DNA of 64,000 nucleotides from RGIG4079 sp045646905 (GCA_045646905.1 JAZRLP010000024.1:62001-126000); one strand, 5' to 3'. Shown: positions 1 through 8,529, counted from the first letter of the stretch. The notes: generated by a model from the letters alone, not told the origin. Numbers and translations are program-made.

Positions 1-2
1 AA

Positions 3-410
3 ATGATTCACACAGGTCGCAACACTCGTTCTACAATCGTTTCAAAAGGGATATCGGCAGGATATAGCCAAAACTCTTATCGTGGACTTGTGAAGGTGGC
101 TCCCGACGCCGATGGTTGTCGCAATTACACTCAATGCGATAGCCTATTGCTAGGGTCGCATTGTGGTGCACACACATTCCCCTATATTGATGTGTTGAAC
201 GACACTGCTGTAGTTGAGCATGAGGCTACAACATCAAAGATTAGTGAAGATCAAATATTCTATTGTAACCAACGAGGTATTCCCACCGAGGAGGCTGTGG
301 CATTGATTGTCAATGGTTATGCCAAGGAGGTGATGAATAAATTGCCTATGGAATTTGCGGTAGAGGCGCAAAAATTGTTGCAAATTACTCTTGAGGGGTC
401 GGTAGGATAA
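3..410 (+). CDS. sufB: Fe-S cluster assembly protein SufB, C-terminal part (5' end outside window)
   Basis: This is the last 135 residues of SufB; the open frame runs into the window edge, so the first ATG seen is internal. SufB is the main scaffold subunit of the SufBCD complex, on which iron-sulfur clusters are built in the cytoplasm. The stretch carries the conserved C-terminal core of the family: QCDSLLLG, then AHTFPYI, then EHEATTSKI and FYCNQRG. The Cys of QCDS and the Glu of EHEATTS match residues reported as essential in E. coli SufB (from memory, about Cys405 and Glu434). It is followed 35 bases later by sufC, then sufD and sufS, so it belongs to a suf operon. The order sufB-C-D-S and the sequence make the call secure. 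Confidence 0.96.
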   Translation: MIHTGRNTRSTIVSKGISAGYSQNSYRGLVKVAPDADGCRNYTQCDSLLLGSHCGAHTFPYIDVLNDTAVVEHEATTSKISEDQIFYCNQRGIPTEEAVALIVNGYAKEVMNKLPMEFAVEAQKLLQITLEGSVG

Positions 411-445
411 CGAAATAGAAAGAATATAAATTGAATCATCAACCA

Positions 446-1219
446 ATGAATATGGACAATATATTATTAGATGTAAAAAATCTGCGTGCCGGTATTGAAG
501 GCAAAGAGATATTAAAAGGGGTAAACCTCACAGTGCGCCCTGGTGAAGTGCATGCTATAATGGGACCTAATGGTGCAGGAAAGAGTACCCTTTCATCGGT
601 GCTTGCTGGTGATCCTTCATTTGTGGTTACTGAGGGCGAAGTGAATTTTCATGGAGTTAATTTGCTCGACCTTGCGCCCGAAAATCGTTCTCACGAAGGG
701 TTGTTCCTTTCGTTTCAATACCCAGTGGAAATTCCAGGGGTGTCGATGGTGAACTTTATGCGTGCTGCTCTTAATGCTAAACGCAAATACTTCAATCAAG
801 AGCCTCTCTCGGCAAGCGAATTCCTTAAACTTATGCGTCAAAAACGCGAGGTTGTGGAGCTTGATAATAAGTTGGCTTCGCGCTCGGTAAACGAGGGATT
901 CTCGGGTGGTGAGAAGAAACGAAATGAAATTTTCCAAATGGCAGTACTTGAGCCTCGCCTTTCAATTCTTGATGAAACCGATAGTGGACTCGATATCGAT
1001 GCATTGCGCATCGTAGCTGGTGGTGTAAATAAACTCAAAACTGCCGACAACGCTACTATCGTGATTACTCACTATCAACGATTGCTCGATTATATTAAGC
1101 CCGACTTTGTGCATGTGTTGTATAAAGGTCGCATTGTTAAAACTGGCGGTCCTGAACTTGCACTCACTCTCGAAGAGCGTGGCTATGACTGGATTAAACA
1201 AGAAATTGATAATAAATAA
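446..1219 (+). CDS. sufC: Fe-S cluster assembly ATPase SufC
   Basis: SufC is the ABC-type ATPase of the SufBCD scaffold; ATP binding drives the change in SufB-SufD that allows cluster assembly. The 257-residue protein shows Walker A GPNGAGKST, the ABC signature SGGEKKR and a SufC-type Walker B (LSILDETDSGLD) in which ATPase Glu and the following Asp-Ser-Gly-Leu-Asp are intact. An upstream TTG at 431 is in frame, but the ATG codons at 446 and 452 give the normal family length, and the conserved sequence (LLDVKNL) begins right after them. There is no convincing Shine-Dalgarno site, which is normal in this phylum. It sits between sufB and sufD with short gaps and is surely cotranscribed. Confidence 0.96.
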   Translation: MNMDNILLDVKNLRAGIEGKEILKGVNLTVRPGEVHAIMGPNGAGKSTLSSVLAGDPSFVVTEGEVNFHGVNLLDLAPENRSHEGLFLSFQYPVEIPGVSMVNFMRAALNAKRKYFNQEPLSASEFLKLMRQKREVVELDNKLASRSVNEGFSGGEKKRNEIFQMAVLEPRLSILDETDSGLDIDALRIVAGGVNKLKTADNATIVITHYQRLLDYIKPDFVHVLYKGRIVKTGGPELALTLEERGYDWIKQEIDNK

Positions 1220-1239
1220 TTGCCAATAGTGAAAAAACT

Positions 1240-2601
1240 ATGAGTGCATTATCTCAATATATAGAACTTTTTGACTCACATCGCGACACGATTAATAGCA
1301 AGTCGGCTCAAGTGATGAACGATTGTCGTGCTACCGCTCGTCAAGCCCTTGAAGGAAAGCAATTGCCCATGAAAGGGAGTGAGGGGTATGAAAAAACATC
1401 GATTGATGAAATGTTTTCGCTCGATTATGGCGTAAATATCAATCGTGTCAATATTCCAGTTGATGTGTCGTTGTCGTTTAAATGTGATGTGCCCAATATG
1501 AGCACTATTATGGCATATGTGGTGAATGACACATTTGTTGCTTCATCAACATTGCACAACAAGATGCCCCAAGGGGTTATTATTGACTCGTTGGCAAAGG
1601 TGGCTCAAGAACAGCCACAATTGGTGAGTCAATACTATAACCAACTTGCCGATAATGAAAATGTGGGGGTGGCGCTCAACACAATGTTGGCGCAAGATGG
1701 AGTGTTTATCTATGTGCCTCGTGGAGTAGTTATGGAGCGTCCTATACAGTTGGTGAACATATTCAACTCGGCAGCATCGTTGATGGGTGTGCGCCGATTG
1801 TTGATTGTTGTAGAGGAGGGTGCTAAAGCTCAACTATTGATATGTGATCATACTCAAAACAGTGAATATCGCTACTTGTCATCACAAGTGCTTGAGGCAT
1901 ATGTGGCACAAAATGCTTCGCTCGATATCTATGATATAGAGGAATCGTCAGAGACAACATCGCGCTATTCGCAACTATATGCTCGTCAAGAATCTCACTC
2001 TACATTACTCATCAATGGGGTAACACTCACATCGGGCACTACTCGCAACGATTACCATATTGATTTAGTGGGTGAAAATTGTTCTTCAACGCTTGCTGGC
2101 ATGGCAATAGGCTCGGGCCGTCAACACATTGATAACAACTCTTCTATTCGCCACCTATCAACTCGTGGCAATAGTAACCAATTGTTTAAATATGTGCTTG
2201 ATGAAGAATCGACCGGAGCATTTGAGGGTGCTATCTATGTAGCCGACGGTGCGCAATATACCGAGGCTTATCAAAGCAATCGCAATCTATTGGCTTCAAA
2301 GCAAGCACGCATGCACACCAAGCCTCAACTCGAAATTTATAATGATGATGTGAAGTGTAGCCATGGTGCTACCACTGGGCAACTCGATGCCGATGCATTG
2401 TTTTATATGCGCTCGCGTGGTATCCCCGAGCAAGAAGCACGCATGATGTTGATGCAAGCATTTATGGTTGATGTTATTGACATGGTGAAGATGGATGGTT
2501 TACGCGATCGATTGCGCCATCTAGTTGAAAAGCGTTTCTATGGTCAGCAAGCTAAATGCGCCGATTGTGGTGCTACTTGCCACGATGTGAAACAAGATTG
2601 A
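1240..2601 (+). CDS. sufD: Fe-S cluster assembly protein SufD
   Basis: SufD is the paralogue of SufB and partners it in the SufBC2D scaffold. The 453-residue protein has the SufBD beta-helix pattern and the SufD hallmark KCSHGATTGQLD, whose His corresponds to His360 of E. coli SufD (from memory), followed by LFYMRSRGI. The end of the protein carries a short cysteine cluster, KCADCGATCH, with spacing Cys-X2-Cys-X3-Cys-His. I believe comparable Cys tails occur in other Bacteroidota SufD proteins, but I cannot check this here. It may hold iron or a cluster intermediate (inference). The gene lies 20 bases after sufC and 16 bases before sufS. Confidence 0.95.
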   Translation: MSALSQYIELFDSHRDTINSKSAQVMNDCRATARQALEGKQLPMKGSEGYEKTSIDEMFSLDYGVNINRVNIPVDVSLSFKCDVPNMSTIMAYVVNDTFVASSTLHNKMPQGVIIDSLAKVAQEQPQLVSQYYNQLADNENVGVALNTMLAQDGVFIYVPRGVVMERPIQLVNIFNSAASLMGVRRLLIVVEEGAKAQLLICDHTQNSEYRYLSSQVLEAYVAQNASLDIYDIEESSETTSRYSQLYARQESHSTLLINGVTLTSGTTRNDYHIDLVGENCSSTLAGMAIGSGRQHIDNNSSIRHLSTRGNSNQLFKYVLDEESTGAFEGAIYVADGAQYTEAYQSNRNLLASKQARMHTKPQLEIYNDDVKCSHGATTGQLDADALFYMRSRGIPEQEARMMLMQAFMVDVIDMVKMDGLRDRLRHLVEKRFYGQQAKCADCGATCHDVKQD

Positions 2602-2617
2602 AAAATTAAGAATTGAT

Positions 2618-3838
2618 ATGGAAGGTCTTGATATAACACAAATACGCAGTGAATTCCCTATACTTAATCGCACAGTGTGTGATAAACCTATGGTGTATCT
2701 TGATAGTGCGGCAACATCATTTACACCTCAATGTGTGGTTGATGAGATAACACGAGTATATACTACATGTAAAGCAAATGTGCATCGTGGAGTTCACACT
2801 CTTTCGCAAGAAGCTACCGACCTTCAAGAGGCTACGCGTGAAAGTGTGAGAGAGTTTATCAATGCCAAGTCAATACAAGAAATTATATTTACTCGAGGCA
2901 CTACCGAGGCTATCAACCTTGTGGCTTCGTCATATGGAAGTTTGATTGAGAATGGCGAAGAAATTATTATTACGGCTATGGAGCACCATGCCAATATTGT
3001 GCCATGGCAATTGCTTGGTCGCAATAAACGCGTCATATTGCGTGTCGTTCCTGTGAAGAAAGATGGCACGCTCGACATGGTTACATATCGTTCATTCTTT
3101 AATGAGCGCACCAAGTTGGTGGCTCTATGTCATGTTTCAAATGTGTTGGGGACGGTAAATCCTGTTAAGGAGATGATTGCCGAGGCTCATCAATATAAAG
3201 TGCCTGTGCTCGTTGATGGCGCACAAGCTGTGTCGCATCACAAGATTGATGTGCAAGACTTGGATGCCGATTTCTATGTATTCTCGGCTCATAAAATGTA
3301 TGGTCCCACAGGGGTAGGGGTGCTTTATGGAAAGCGTCATCTGCTCAAACTGATGCCTCCCTATCAAGGTGGAGGTGAAATGATAGGCACAGTGAGTTTT
3401 AAGAAAACAACCTATGCCGAATTGCCATTTAAATTTGAAGCCGGAACTCCCGATTTTGTGGGTATCGCAGCGTTTAAAAAGGCTATTGAATTCATGCAAC
3501 GACATGGAGTGGAACGCATTGCTGCACGTGAACAAGAATTAATGCGCTATGCAACTGAGAAAATGCAAGAGATTCCTGGAATGCGCATATTTGGCACAGC
3601 CCCTCAAAAAAGTGGGGTAATATCTTTCCTCATTGGAAATGAACATCATTATGATTTAGGAATGTTGCTCGATAAGTTGGGCGTTGAAGTGCGCACAGGG
3701 CATCATTGTGCTCAACCATTGATGCAATCACTCAAAATTGACGGCACTGTTAGGGTTTCTTTTGCAATTTATAACACAAAAGAAGAAATTGATACATTTA
3801 TAGCCGCTTTGAAGCGAGTTTCTGCAATGCTTGGTTAA
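2618..3838 (+). CDS. sufS: Cysteine desulfurase SufS
   Basis: This is a type II, PLP-dependent cysteine desulfurase that takes sulfur from L-cysteine, leaves alanine, and passes persulfide to the Suf scaffold. In 406 residues it shows the PLP lysine in FSAHKMYGP (near residue 226), the ALCHVSNVLGT and LVDGAQA cofactor-pocket motifs, and the persulfide-forming Cys in RTGHHCAQP (near residue 364). The short loop around the Cys is typical of SufS rather than IscS. No sufE or sufU gene is seen next to it; the sulfur acceptor must be encoded elsewhere. It is the last gene of the suf operon and is followed by 141 bases containing direct repeats and then a regulator gene. Confidence 0.96.
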   Translation: MEGLDITQIRSEFPILNRTVCDKPMVYLDSAATSFTPQCVVDEITRVYTTCKANVHRGVHTLSQEATDLQEATRESVREFINAKSIQEIIFTRGTTEAINLVASSYGSLIENGEEIIITAMEHHANIVPWQLLGRNKRVILRVVPVKKDGTLDMVTYRSFFNERTKLVALCHVSNVLGTVNPVKEMIAEAHQYKVPVLVDGAQAVSHHKIDVQDLDADFYVFSAHKMYGPTGVGVLYGKRHLLKLMPPYQGGGEMIGTVSFKKTTYAELPFKFEAGTPDFVGIAAFKKAIEFMQRHGVERIAAREQELMRYATEKMQEIPGMRIFGTAPQKSGVISFLIGNEHHYDLGMLLDKLGVEVRTGHHCAQPLMQSLKIDGTVRVSFAIYNTKEEIDTFIAALKRVSAMLG

Positions 3839-3851
3839 TAATAATCTCTCT

Positions 3852-3950
3852 TTTTGTAGAGGAAAGGGCCGTTTTGTAGATGTAAACGCCATTGAATTGG
3901 TAAAAATGGCTAAAATTACATTTTTTAAGACTTTTTATTGGTAAAAATGG
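3852..3950 (+). repeat. Two pairs of direct repeats upstream of the AraC-type regulator
   Basis: The 141-base gap between sufS and the AraC-type gene holds two exact repeat pairs. TTTTGTAGA occurs at 3852-3860 and 3872-3880, so the starts are 20 bases apart, about two helical turns. ATTGGTAAAAATGG occurs at 3896-3909 and 3937-3950, 41 bases apart, about four turns. Same-face, same-orientation pairs are what a dimeric AraC-family regulator uses, so these could be operators for the following gene's product (inference). The second ATTGGTAAAAATGG abuts a TAACTTTG promoter box. Confidence 0.55.
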
Positions 3951-3952
3951 AT

Positions 3953-3960
3953 TAACTTTG
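3953..3960 (+). promoter_or_regulatory. Bacteroidota -7 promoter box (TAACTTTG) of the AraC-type gene
   Basis: TAACTTTG fits the TAnnTTTG -7 element of Bacteroidota primary sigma factor promoters and lies 19 bases before the ATG of the regulator. No clear TTTG is found 19-21 bases upstream; that region instead holds the 14-base direct repeat, which suggests an activator-dependent or autoregulated promoter (inference). Confidence 0.5.
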
Positions 3961-3979
3961 TTCTGTCTAAAATAAAAAA

Positions 3980-4897
3980 ATGATGGAACAATCTTTGCAT
4001 ATAGCCCAATTGAGTGGCATAAAACGATTTTCGTTTGATTATAGTAAGTTTGGTGAAGACTATATGTTTTCGCATTTCATTCCTGGAGAGCAAACATTGG
4101 AATACTTTTTATCGCCAGTGAGATTTGATGGGATGCTTTTTGTGTTATGCTTAAAGGGAAAATTGGAGTGTGAAATAAATCTTGAAAAATTGGAGTTGAC
4201 TCAAGACTCGTTGTTGATTTTGAGCCCCGACAAGATTATCTCTTCACAACAAAAAAACTTCTCTGACTTTGAAGCTTATTTCTTGTTTATGTCGCCCAAA
4301 TTTCTACGAGATATAAATATAGATGTAAATATAGTTAATAATGCAAGCCGATTTGCATCATTAAAAAATAGTCGCCGACCTATAATGCCTCTTGATAAAT
4401 CCGAGTCGGAATTATTGCAGAAGTACATGGAATTACTGCATTATAACACTGCTGAAAATGTTGATGAGGTGTATATTAAAAGTATATCTCGTAATATCAT
4501 TGCATCGGTGATATATCAAATATTTCAATTTGCGGCAAAACGCGCTCCACAAGATGAGATTGAAGAGCGTCCTCTTTCTCGCCGAGCTAATTATGTACAA
4601 GAGTTTATGAACTTGGTGCATAAGCATTATAGCAAAGAGCGTTCGGTGGGATTTTATGCCGATAAATTATTCATTTCGCCCAAGTATCTGTCGCTAATAA
4701 TAAAAGAGGTGACAGGGCGTTCGGCTGCCGAGTGGATTGATGAGTGTGTGATTCTTGAAGCCAAAAATTTGTTGCGCTACTCGGGTAAAAACATTCAACA
4801 AGTAGCCTATGAGTTGAACTTCTCTAATCAATCTTCATTTGGTAAATATTTCAAACATCTCACAGGCATGTCACCATCTCAATTCCAAAAATCGTAA
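3980..4897 (+). CDS. AraC/XylS-family transcriptional regulator
   Basis: A 305-residue cytoplasmic DNA-binding protein. The C-terminal ~100 residues form the double helix-turn-helix of the AraC family: FYADKLFISPKYLSLIIKEV is the first recognition unit, NIQQVAYELNFSNQSSFGKYF the second, and it ends with the family signature TGMSPSQFQ. The N-terminal ~150 residues look like a cupin-type sensing domain (GMLFVLCLKGKLECEI and LLILSPDKI are the expected strands). The ligand and targets are unknown. It is not in the suf operon by spacing (141 bases, own promoter box, own terminator) and may be autoregulated through the repeats in front of it. Starts at 3980 and 3983 are both possible (Met-Met). Confidence 0.9.
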   Translation: MMEQSLHIAQLSGIKRFSFDYSKFGEDYMFSHFIPGEQTLEYFLSPVRFDGMLFVLCLKGKLECEINLEKLELTQDSLLILSPDKIISSQQKNFSDFEAYFLFMSPKFLRDINIDVNIVNNASRFASLKNSRRPIMPLDKSESELLQKYMELLHYNTAENVDEVYIKSISRNIIASVIYQIFQFAAKRAPQDEIEERPLSRRANYVQEFMNLVHKHYSKERSVGFYADKLFISPKYLSLIIKEVTGRSAAEWIDECVILEAKNLLRYSGKNIQQVAYELNFSNQSSFGKYFKHLTGMSPSQFQKS

Positions 4898-4943
4898 AAG
4901 TTCTTTCTTCTCAATAAATGTTTTTAGGTTAAATAATAAAGTA

Positions 4944-4978
4944 AGCGAGTAAAACTATCGAAGTTTTACTCGCTTTTG
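4944..4978 (+). terminator. Intrinsic terminator after the AraC-type gene
   Basis: Perfect 13-base stem AGCGAGTAAAACT (4944-4956) and AGTTTTACTCGCT (4962-4974) with a five-base loop, followed by TTTTG. It ends transcription of the regulator and separates it from the convergent minus-strand pair beyond. Confidence 0.85.
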
Positions 4979-5041
4979 TTATGAGAATAAGAAATAATTT
5001 GAGTGTATATATACACTTGCTATAGTGCTTGGCAAGTGGAC

Positions 5042-5476
5042 TTATTCGTCGGCAATGATTTTATGGAGATACCATTTACCATCGATGCGTTCAAACTGGA
5101 ATGTGTGGGTGAGATATGAATCAACCCATCCGCAATAAAGATAAGTCTTTTGGTATTGAAGCTCGCCCCATGATTGGTAATACATGTCATCATCTTTTGC
5201 AAAAGGTTCTTTTGCGGTGAAATTAGATGGAACAAGCAATTCGGCAAACTCGGTGCTTTGATCTTCGCTGAGTTTGATGCGCGACTTCATAAATTCTTCA
5301 TCGGTAGAGAATTTTGCAATAAAAGTGTTAAACGCTTCAGGCCCTTTGTTGCAAAGAGCTGTTTTGCTCTCCATCTTGGCAATAGTTTCTTTTACTTCTT
5401 GAGCAGTTTGGGCATTAGCCGATGCCATTCCTAAAAATATCGCAACAACGGCGAGAATAAGTGATTTGATTTTCAT
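5042..5476 (-). CDS. Exported protein of unknown function (DUF4348-like)
   Basis: A 144-residue protein with a clear Sec signal peptide (Lys-rich start, hydrophobic core, cleavage near ANAQ). The mature part has charged helices followed by strands rich in Trp and Tyr (QSWGELQYQ, YLYCGWVDSY, HTFQFERIDGKWYLHKI). The last pattern, an aromatic strand ending in GKWYL, is typical of small SnoaL/DUF4348-type periplasmic domains of Bacteroidales, and I think DUF4348 is the closest match, but this is recalled rather than checked. It lies 20 bases downstream of a small membrane protein gene on the same strand and is likely cotranscribed with it. No function can be proposed. Confidence 0.75.
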   Translation of the reverse strand: MKIKSLILAVVAIFLGMASANAQTAQEVKETIAKMESKTALCNKGPEAFNTFIAKFSTDEEFMKSRIKLSEDQSTEFAELLVPSNFTAKEPFAKDDDMYYQSWGELQYQKTYLYCGWVDSYLTHTFQFERIDGKWYLHKIIADE

Positions 5477-5496
5477 ATGCTATAAAATAATTGGTT

Positions 5497-5775
5497 TTAT
5501 ATCGATTGGAATAAAAAATATATAACAAGATACACAATGCCTACAACTAAGAGTAATGTGCTTGAAAGAACAATGCCTCCTATTGCCATGTTTTTAAACC
5601 TGCCTTTGACACCTATAGCCGAAAGGAGTAACCCTATAGCAGCACATGCCAAACCACTCCATTCATAGTGATATAGTGTGAGCCATGCAATAATAGCAAT
5701 GATTATACCCACCAAGCCGAGGATGTTTCCCTTTTTGGCTTTTGTAGGAGTAGTGTTGTTGGTTGATTCGCTCAT
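5497..5775 (-). CDS. Small membrane protein, three predicted TM segments
   Basis: A 92-residue protein with a polar Ser/Thr/Lys-rich N-terminus of about 18 residues, then a hydrophobic segment GLVGIIIAIIAWLTLYHY, a second around GLACAAIGLLLSAIGV, a basic loop (KGRFKN), and a third around IGGIVLSSTLLLVVGIVYLV. It resembles the DUF4190-like small integral membrane proteins common in many bacteria, without a recognised activity. It is the first gene of a likely two-gene minus-strand unit with the exported protein downstream. Confidence 0.75.
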   Translation of the reverse strand: MSESTNNTTPTKAKKGNILGLVGIIIAIIAWLTLYHYEWSGLACAAIGLLLSAIGVKGRFKNMAIGGIVLSSTLLLVVGIVYLVIYFLFQSI

Positions 5776-5794
5776 AACTTGTTATATTTTAACG

Positions 5795-5802
5795 CAAATT
5801 TA
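5795..5802 (-). promoter_or_regulatory. Candidate -7 box (TAAATTTG on the minus strand)
   Basis: Reading on the minus strand, TAAATTTG fits the TAnnTTTG element and lies 19 bases before the ATG of the 92-residue membrane protein. No -33 TTTG at the expected distance was found, so this is a partial match. Confidence 0.4.
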
Positions 5803-5914
5803 GGGAATTACACTCAAATAACCTAAAATGCAACAGATTTTTTGTATATGACTATTTATTGCCGTGATAGTTTAATCATCTTAAAACCAAAGCTAAATTA
5901 ATGAAACAAAAATA

Positions 5915-5946
5915 TTTGTTTTGACTAAAAAAATTATGTAAGTTTG
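5915..5946 (+). promoter_or_regulatory. Bacteroidota promoter TTTG-N20-TAAGTTTG
   Basis: TTTG at 5915-5918 and TAAGTTTG at 5939-5946 with a 20-base spacer match the full Bacteroidota consensus. The box ends 24 bases before the ATG of the DUF2851 gene, giving a short leader. Confidence 0.7.
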
Positions 5947-5970
5947 TGTTGATATATCAAATCTATCAAG

Positions 5971-7260
5971 ATGGAAAAGTTGATGCAATATGTGTGGCAG
6001 CATCGATTGTGGATGCCACAAGCAATGTTGACTGTTGATGGCCGTAAGATACAGGTCATTGACCCAGGGAGGCTCAATACCGATGCCGGCCCCGACTTTT
6101 TCAATGCCAAAGTGAAGATTGACGGAGAAATGTGGGTGGGAAATATTGAAATCCATGTGCGCGCAAGCGACTGGTTTCGTCACCACCACGACACCGATAG
6201 TGCCTACGATAATGTGATACTCCATGTGGTGGAGAAGGATGATATGCCCGTGAGGCGAGCCAATGGAGAGGTAATCCCTCAACTATGCATGCCATGCTCG
6301 GCACAGTTTAGTGAGCAATATTCGCGATTGGTGGGTAGCGCGGCAAGCGAATTGCCATGCGCTCAAGAGATATCATTATTGCCATCGATTTATATAACCG
6401 ATATGATTTCAACGCTTGGGTATGAGCGACTGTATTCAAAGGTAGAACGCATTGAATCGCTATTGTCTCGATTGGCCGGCGATTGGAACGAGGTGTGTTA
6501 TGTGTTGCTGGCTCGTAGCTTGGGCTTTGGTGTCAATAGCGATGCTTTTGAACGCTTAGCTCTTGCAACTCCACTCAAAGTGCTGGCAAAACATAGTGAT
6601 TCGCTCACAGCGATAGAGGCGATGCTATTCGGGCAATCGGGGCTGATTGATAATGCCCCCAACGATGATAGTTATGTCGCAACATTGAGAAATGAATACA
6701 ATTTCTATGCGCAAAAGTTTGGGTTAAAGCCTCCTACTACATTAGGGTGGAAAATGGCGCGTATGCGTCCTCAAAACTTCCCTCATCGTCGCATTGCGGT
6801 GCTTGCTGCGATGATTGAAGGAGGATTTAGCTACGCCTCAAAGATGATGACAGCTAAGAGCGTTGATGAGGTGAAACAATTGTTTAAGGTAGAATTGTCG
6901 GGCTATTGGTCAACTCGTAGTTCGTTTAATGCTCCGGGAGGAGGAAGGGTGACAAATGGGTTGAGTGAAAGTTCGATAGATATACTCATTATAAATGCCG
7001 TTGTCCCCATGATATATGCCTATGGTCGATTGCAAGGCGATGAAGTGGCGTGCAATCGAGCAGTTGAAATGCTACAAGCGTTGAAACCCGAGCGAAACTC
7101 TGTGGTGGAGTTGTTTACTCGTGCCGGAATAAAGTGTAATGATGCATTTACCTCGCAAGCGTTAATTGAACTTCGCCGCAACTATTGCGAAACACGCAAA
7201 TGCCTATATTGTCGCATAGGTCATCGTATGCTCGCCCGCCACGCCCGCAAAAGAGTGTGA
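5971..7260 (+). CDS. DUF2851 family protein
   Basis: A 429-residue protein with no signal peptide or membrane segment. It begins with the DUF2851 pattern: MQYVWQHRLW, then PGRLNTDAGPDFFNAKV, GNIEIHVRASDW and DNVILHVV. The Asp/Glu residues of NTDAGPDF and GNIEIH have the spacing of a nuclease-like metal site (DUF2851 has been suggested to have a PD-(D/E)XK-like fold; I state this from memory). Near the end is a Cys-rich motif, CETRKCLYCRIGHRML, which could bind zinc. Biochemical role unknown. It is monocistronic, with its own promoter and a convergent gene 37 bases downstream. Confidence 0.85.
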   Translation: MEKLMQYVWQHRLWMPQAMLTVDGRKIQVIDPGRLNTDAGPDFFNAKVKIDGEMWVGNIEIHVRASDWFRHHHDTDSAYDNVILHVVEKDDMPVRRANGEVIPQLCMPCSAQFSEQYSRLVGSAASELPCAQEISLLPSIYITDMISTLGYERLYSKVERIESLLSRLAGDWNEVCYVLLARSLGFGVNSDAFERLALATPLKVLAKHSDSLTAIEAMLFGQSGLIDNAPNDDSYVATLRNEYNFYAQKFGLKPPTTLGWKMARMRPQNFPHRRIAVLAAMIEGGFSYASKMMTAKSVDEVKQLFKVELSGYWSTRSSFNAPGGGRVTNGLSESSIDILIINAVVPMIYAYGRLQGDEVACNRAVEMLQALKPERNSVVELFTRAGIKCNDAFTSQALIELRRNYCETRKCLYCRIGHRMLARHARKRV

Positions 7261-7297
7261 ACGCGCGAATGATGAATTTCTAAAATAAAGATTACCC

Positions 7298-7999
7298 CTA
7301 TTTAAATCGGTTGTTGTAGTTGTCGAGCATATACTGGATGTTGAAGTAGAATCCAGTAGGGGAGTTGTCGGATAGTTTTTTGAGTATTATGTAGTCATAA
7401 TATGGCTCGACAAATTCTTGATGGTCAACGATGTAATTGGGGTTGATGAAGTTAATCAATGCATATTCGTGAGGTATGCTTATAACATGCCATGCCGATT
7501 CGGGTTTGTCGCCTGCACCAGTTGATAAAATAGCATTTACGATGTTGTTGAGGCGTGTTTGCCAATGCTTTGCCAAGTTGTGTTTCTTCTTTGTTTGATA
7601 AGCATAGATGAGGTAGTTCATCTGTTGCAAATCAAATGGATCTTCTTCAAGCGAAAGTTCGGCATATTTGATTATTGAGTCACAGTCAAGGCGATTTAAA
7701 TGTTCTTTATAATAAAGTGTTGATATTGACTTTGAATAGTCGGTTTTATCATATGGGCTATATTCGGGTTGGAATATGTAACCAAAGTATAGTTGTCGAT
7801 AGTCATCAACAGTCAATGATTTGTCGTTATTTTCATAACGAGTCATTAGTTTATTATATTTGCGTGAGTCTTTAGCAAAGTCGCGAATCTTTTCCATATC
7901 AGGCGACTTGCCCACAGTAGCGGTAGCCTGTGCGTTGATTGTCACACTTGTTGCAAGTGTTGTTACAATCATGATTAGTGATATAAAAAGTCGTTTCAT
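7298..7999 (-). CDS. Exported DUF4919-like protein
   Basis: A 233-residue protein with a signal peptide (hydrophobic residues 5-22, cleavage near NAQA). The mature part has the features of the DUF4919 family of Bacteroidales: YNKLMTRYENNDKSLTVDDYRQLYFGY near the start, alternating helices in the middle (DPFDLQQMNYLIYAYQTKKKHNLAKHW), and an aromatic end (YYDYIILKKLSDNSPTGFYFN). The helical middle is TPR-like. Function unknown. It lies 32 bases after a membrane protein gene on the same strand and is probably cotranscribed with it. Confidence 0.75.
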   Translation of the reverse strand: MKRLFISLIMIVTTLATSVTINAQATATVGKSPDMEKIRDFAKDSRKYNKLMTRYENNDKSLTVDDYRQLYFGYIFQPEYSPYDKTDYSKSISTLYYKEHLNRLDCDSIIKYAELSLEEDPFDLQQMNYLIYAYQTKKKHNLAKHWQTRLNNIVNAILSTGAGDKPESAWHVISIPHEYALINFINPNYIVDHQEFVEPYYDYIILKKLSDNSPTGFYFNIQYMLDNYNNRFK

Positions 8000-8031
8000 G
8001 TTGTTATATGTTTTTAGTGTTGAGATATTCT

Positions 8032-8529
8032 TTATTTCAAATAAATGCTTACAATCGTAAGTAGTTCGTTGAGGGTTGTTCCTATGATGCTCATCGAAAC
8101 TATGATGGGCAACCCTTTAGCGGCAAGTTGCATAATCCACTCTTTAGAGGGGAATCGCAAGGCGAGTCCGTTGGGGGTGCGACAATATGCCATGAGCCCC
8201 ATTGCAGCTCCTAATGCTGAGCCGAGTATGATGCCAGCATGTGACATTAACATACCTACCACGCAACCCACTAATGCTCCGGTGGCTATGTAACCCATTC
8301 CATTGCTATTGGGTTTGTCGTGTTGTTGTCCCATGCGTATCAATAGCACCATCATTGTGGCAATACCCCAAAATAGGAGAGTGTTGCTGCCGATGTATAT
8401 ATGTTTGCCAAAATTTAGCACCCACATTGCCACATAACTCAATATCACCGAAGGCACCCAAGGGCGATAAGCCGTAACGATAGCGCCTATCAATAACACG
8501 ATTCCTAATATGAGACACAATGTTGCCAT
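8032..8529 (-). CDS. Integral membrane protein of unknown function
   Basis: A 165-residue, very hydrophobic protein with about five membrane segments (starting MATLCLILGIVLLIGAIVTAY and ending SMSIIGTTLNELLTIVSIYL). Gly-rich helices such as GALVGCVVGMLMSHAGIILGSALGAAMGLMAY suggest tightly packed helices, as in glycine-zipper proteins. No catalytic motif is visible. It is the first gene of a two-gene minus-strand unit with the DUF4919-like exported protein. A candidate -7 box on the minus strand (TACATTTG, 8556-8549) lies 19 bases upstream of the ATG. Confidence 0.7.
   Translation of the reverse strand: MATLCLILGIVLLIGAIVTAYRPWVPSVILSYVAMWVLNFGKHIYIGSNTLLFWGIATMMVLLIRMGQQHDKPNSNGMGYIATGALVGCVVGMLMSHAGIILGSALGAAMGLMAYCRTPNGLALRFPSKEWIMQLAAKGLPIIVSMSIIGTTLNELLTIVSIYLK

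Noticed and set aside
3839..3860. Terminator for the suf operon right after sufS
   Set aside because: CTCTCTTTTTGTAGAGG can form only a weak stem and overlaps the direct repeats; not enough to call.
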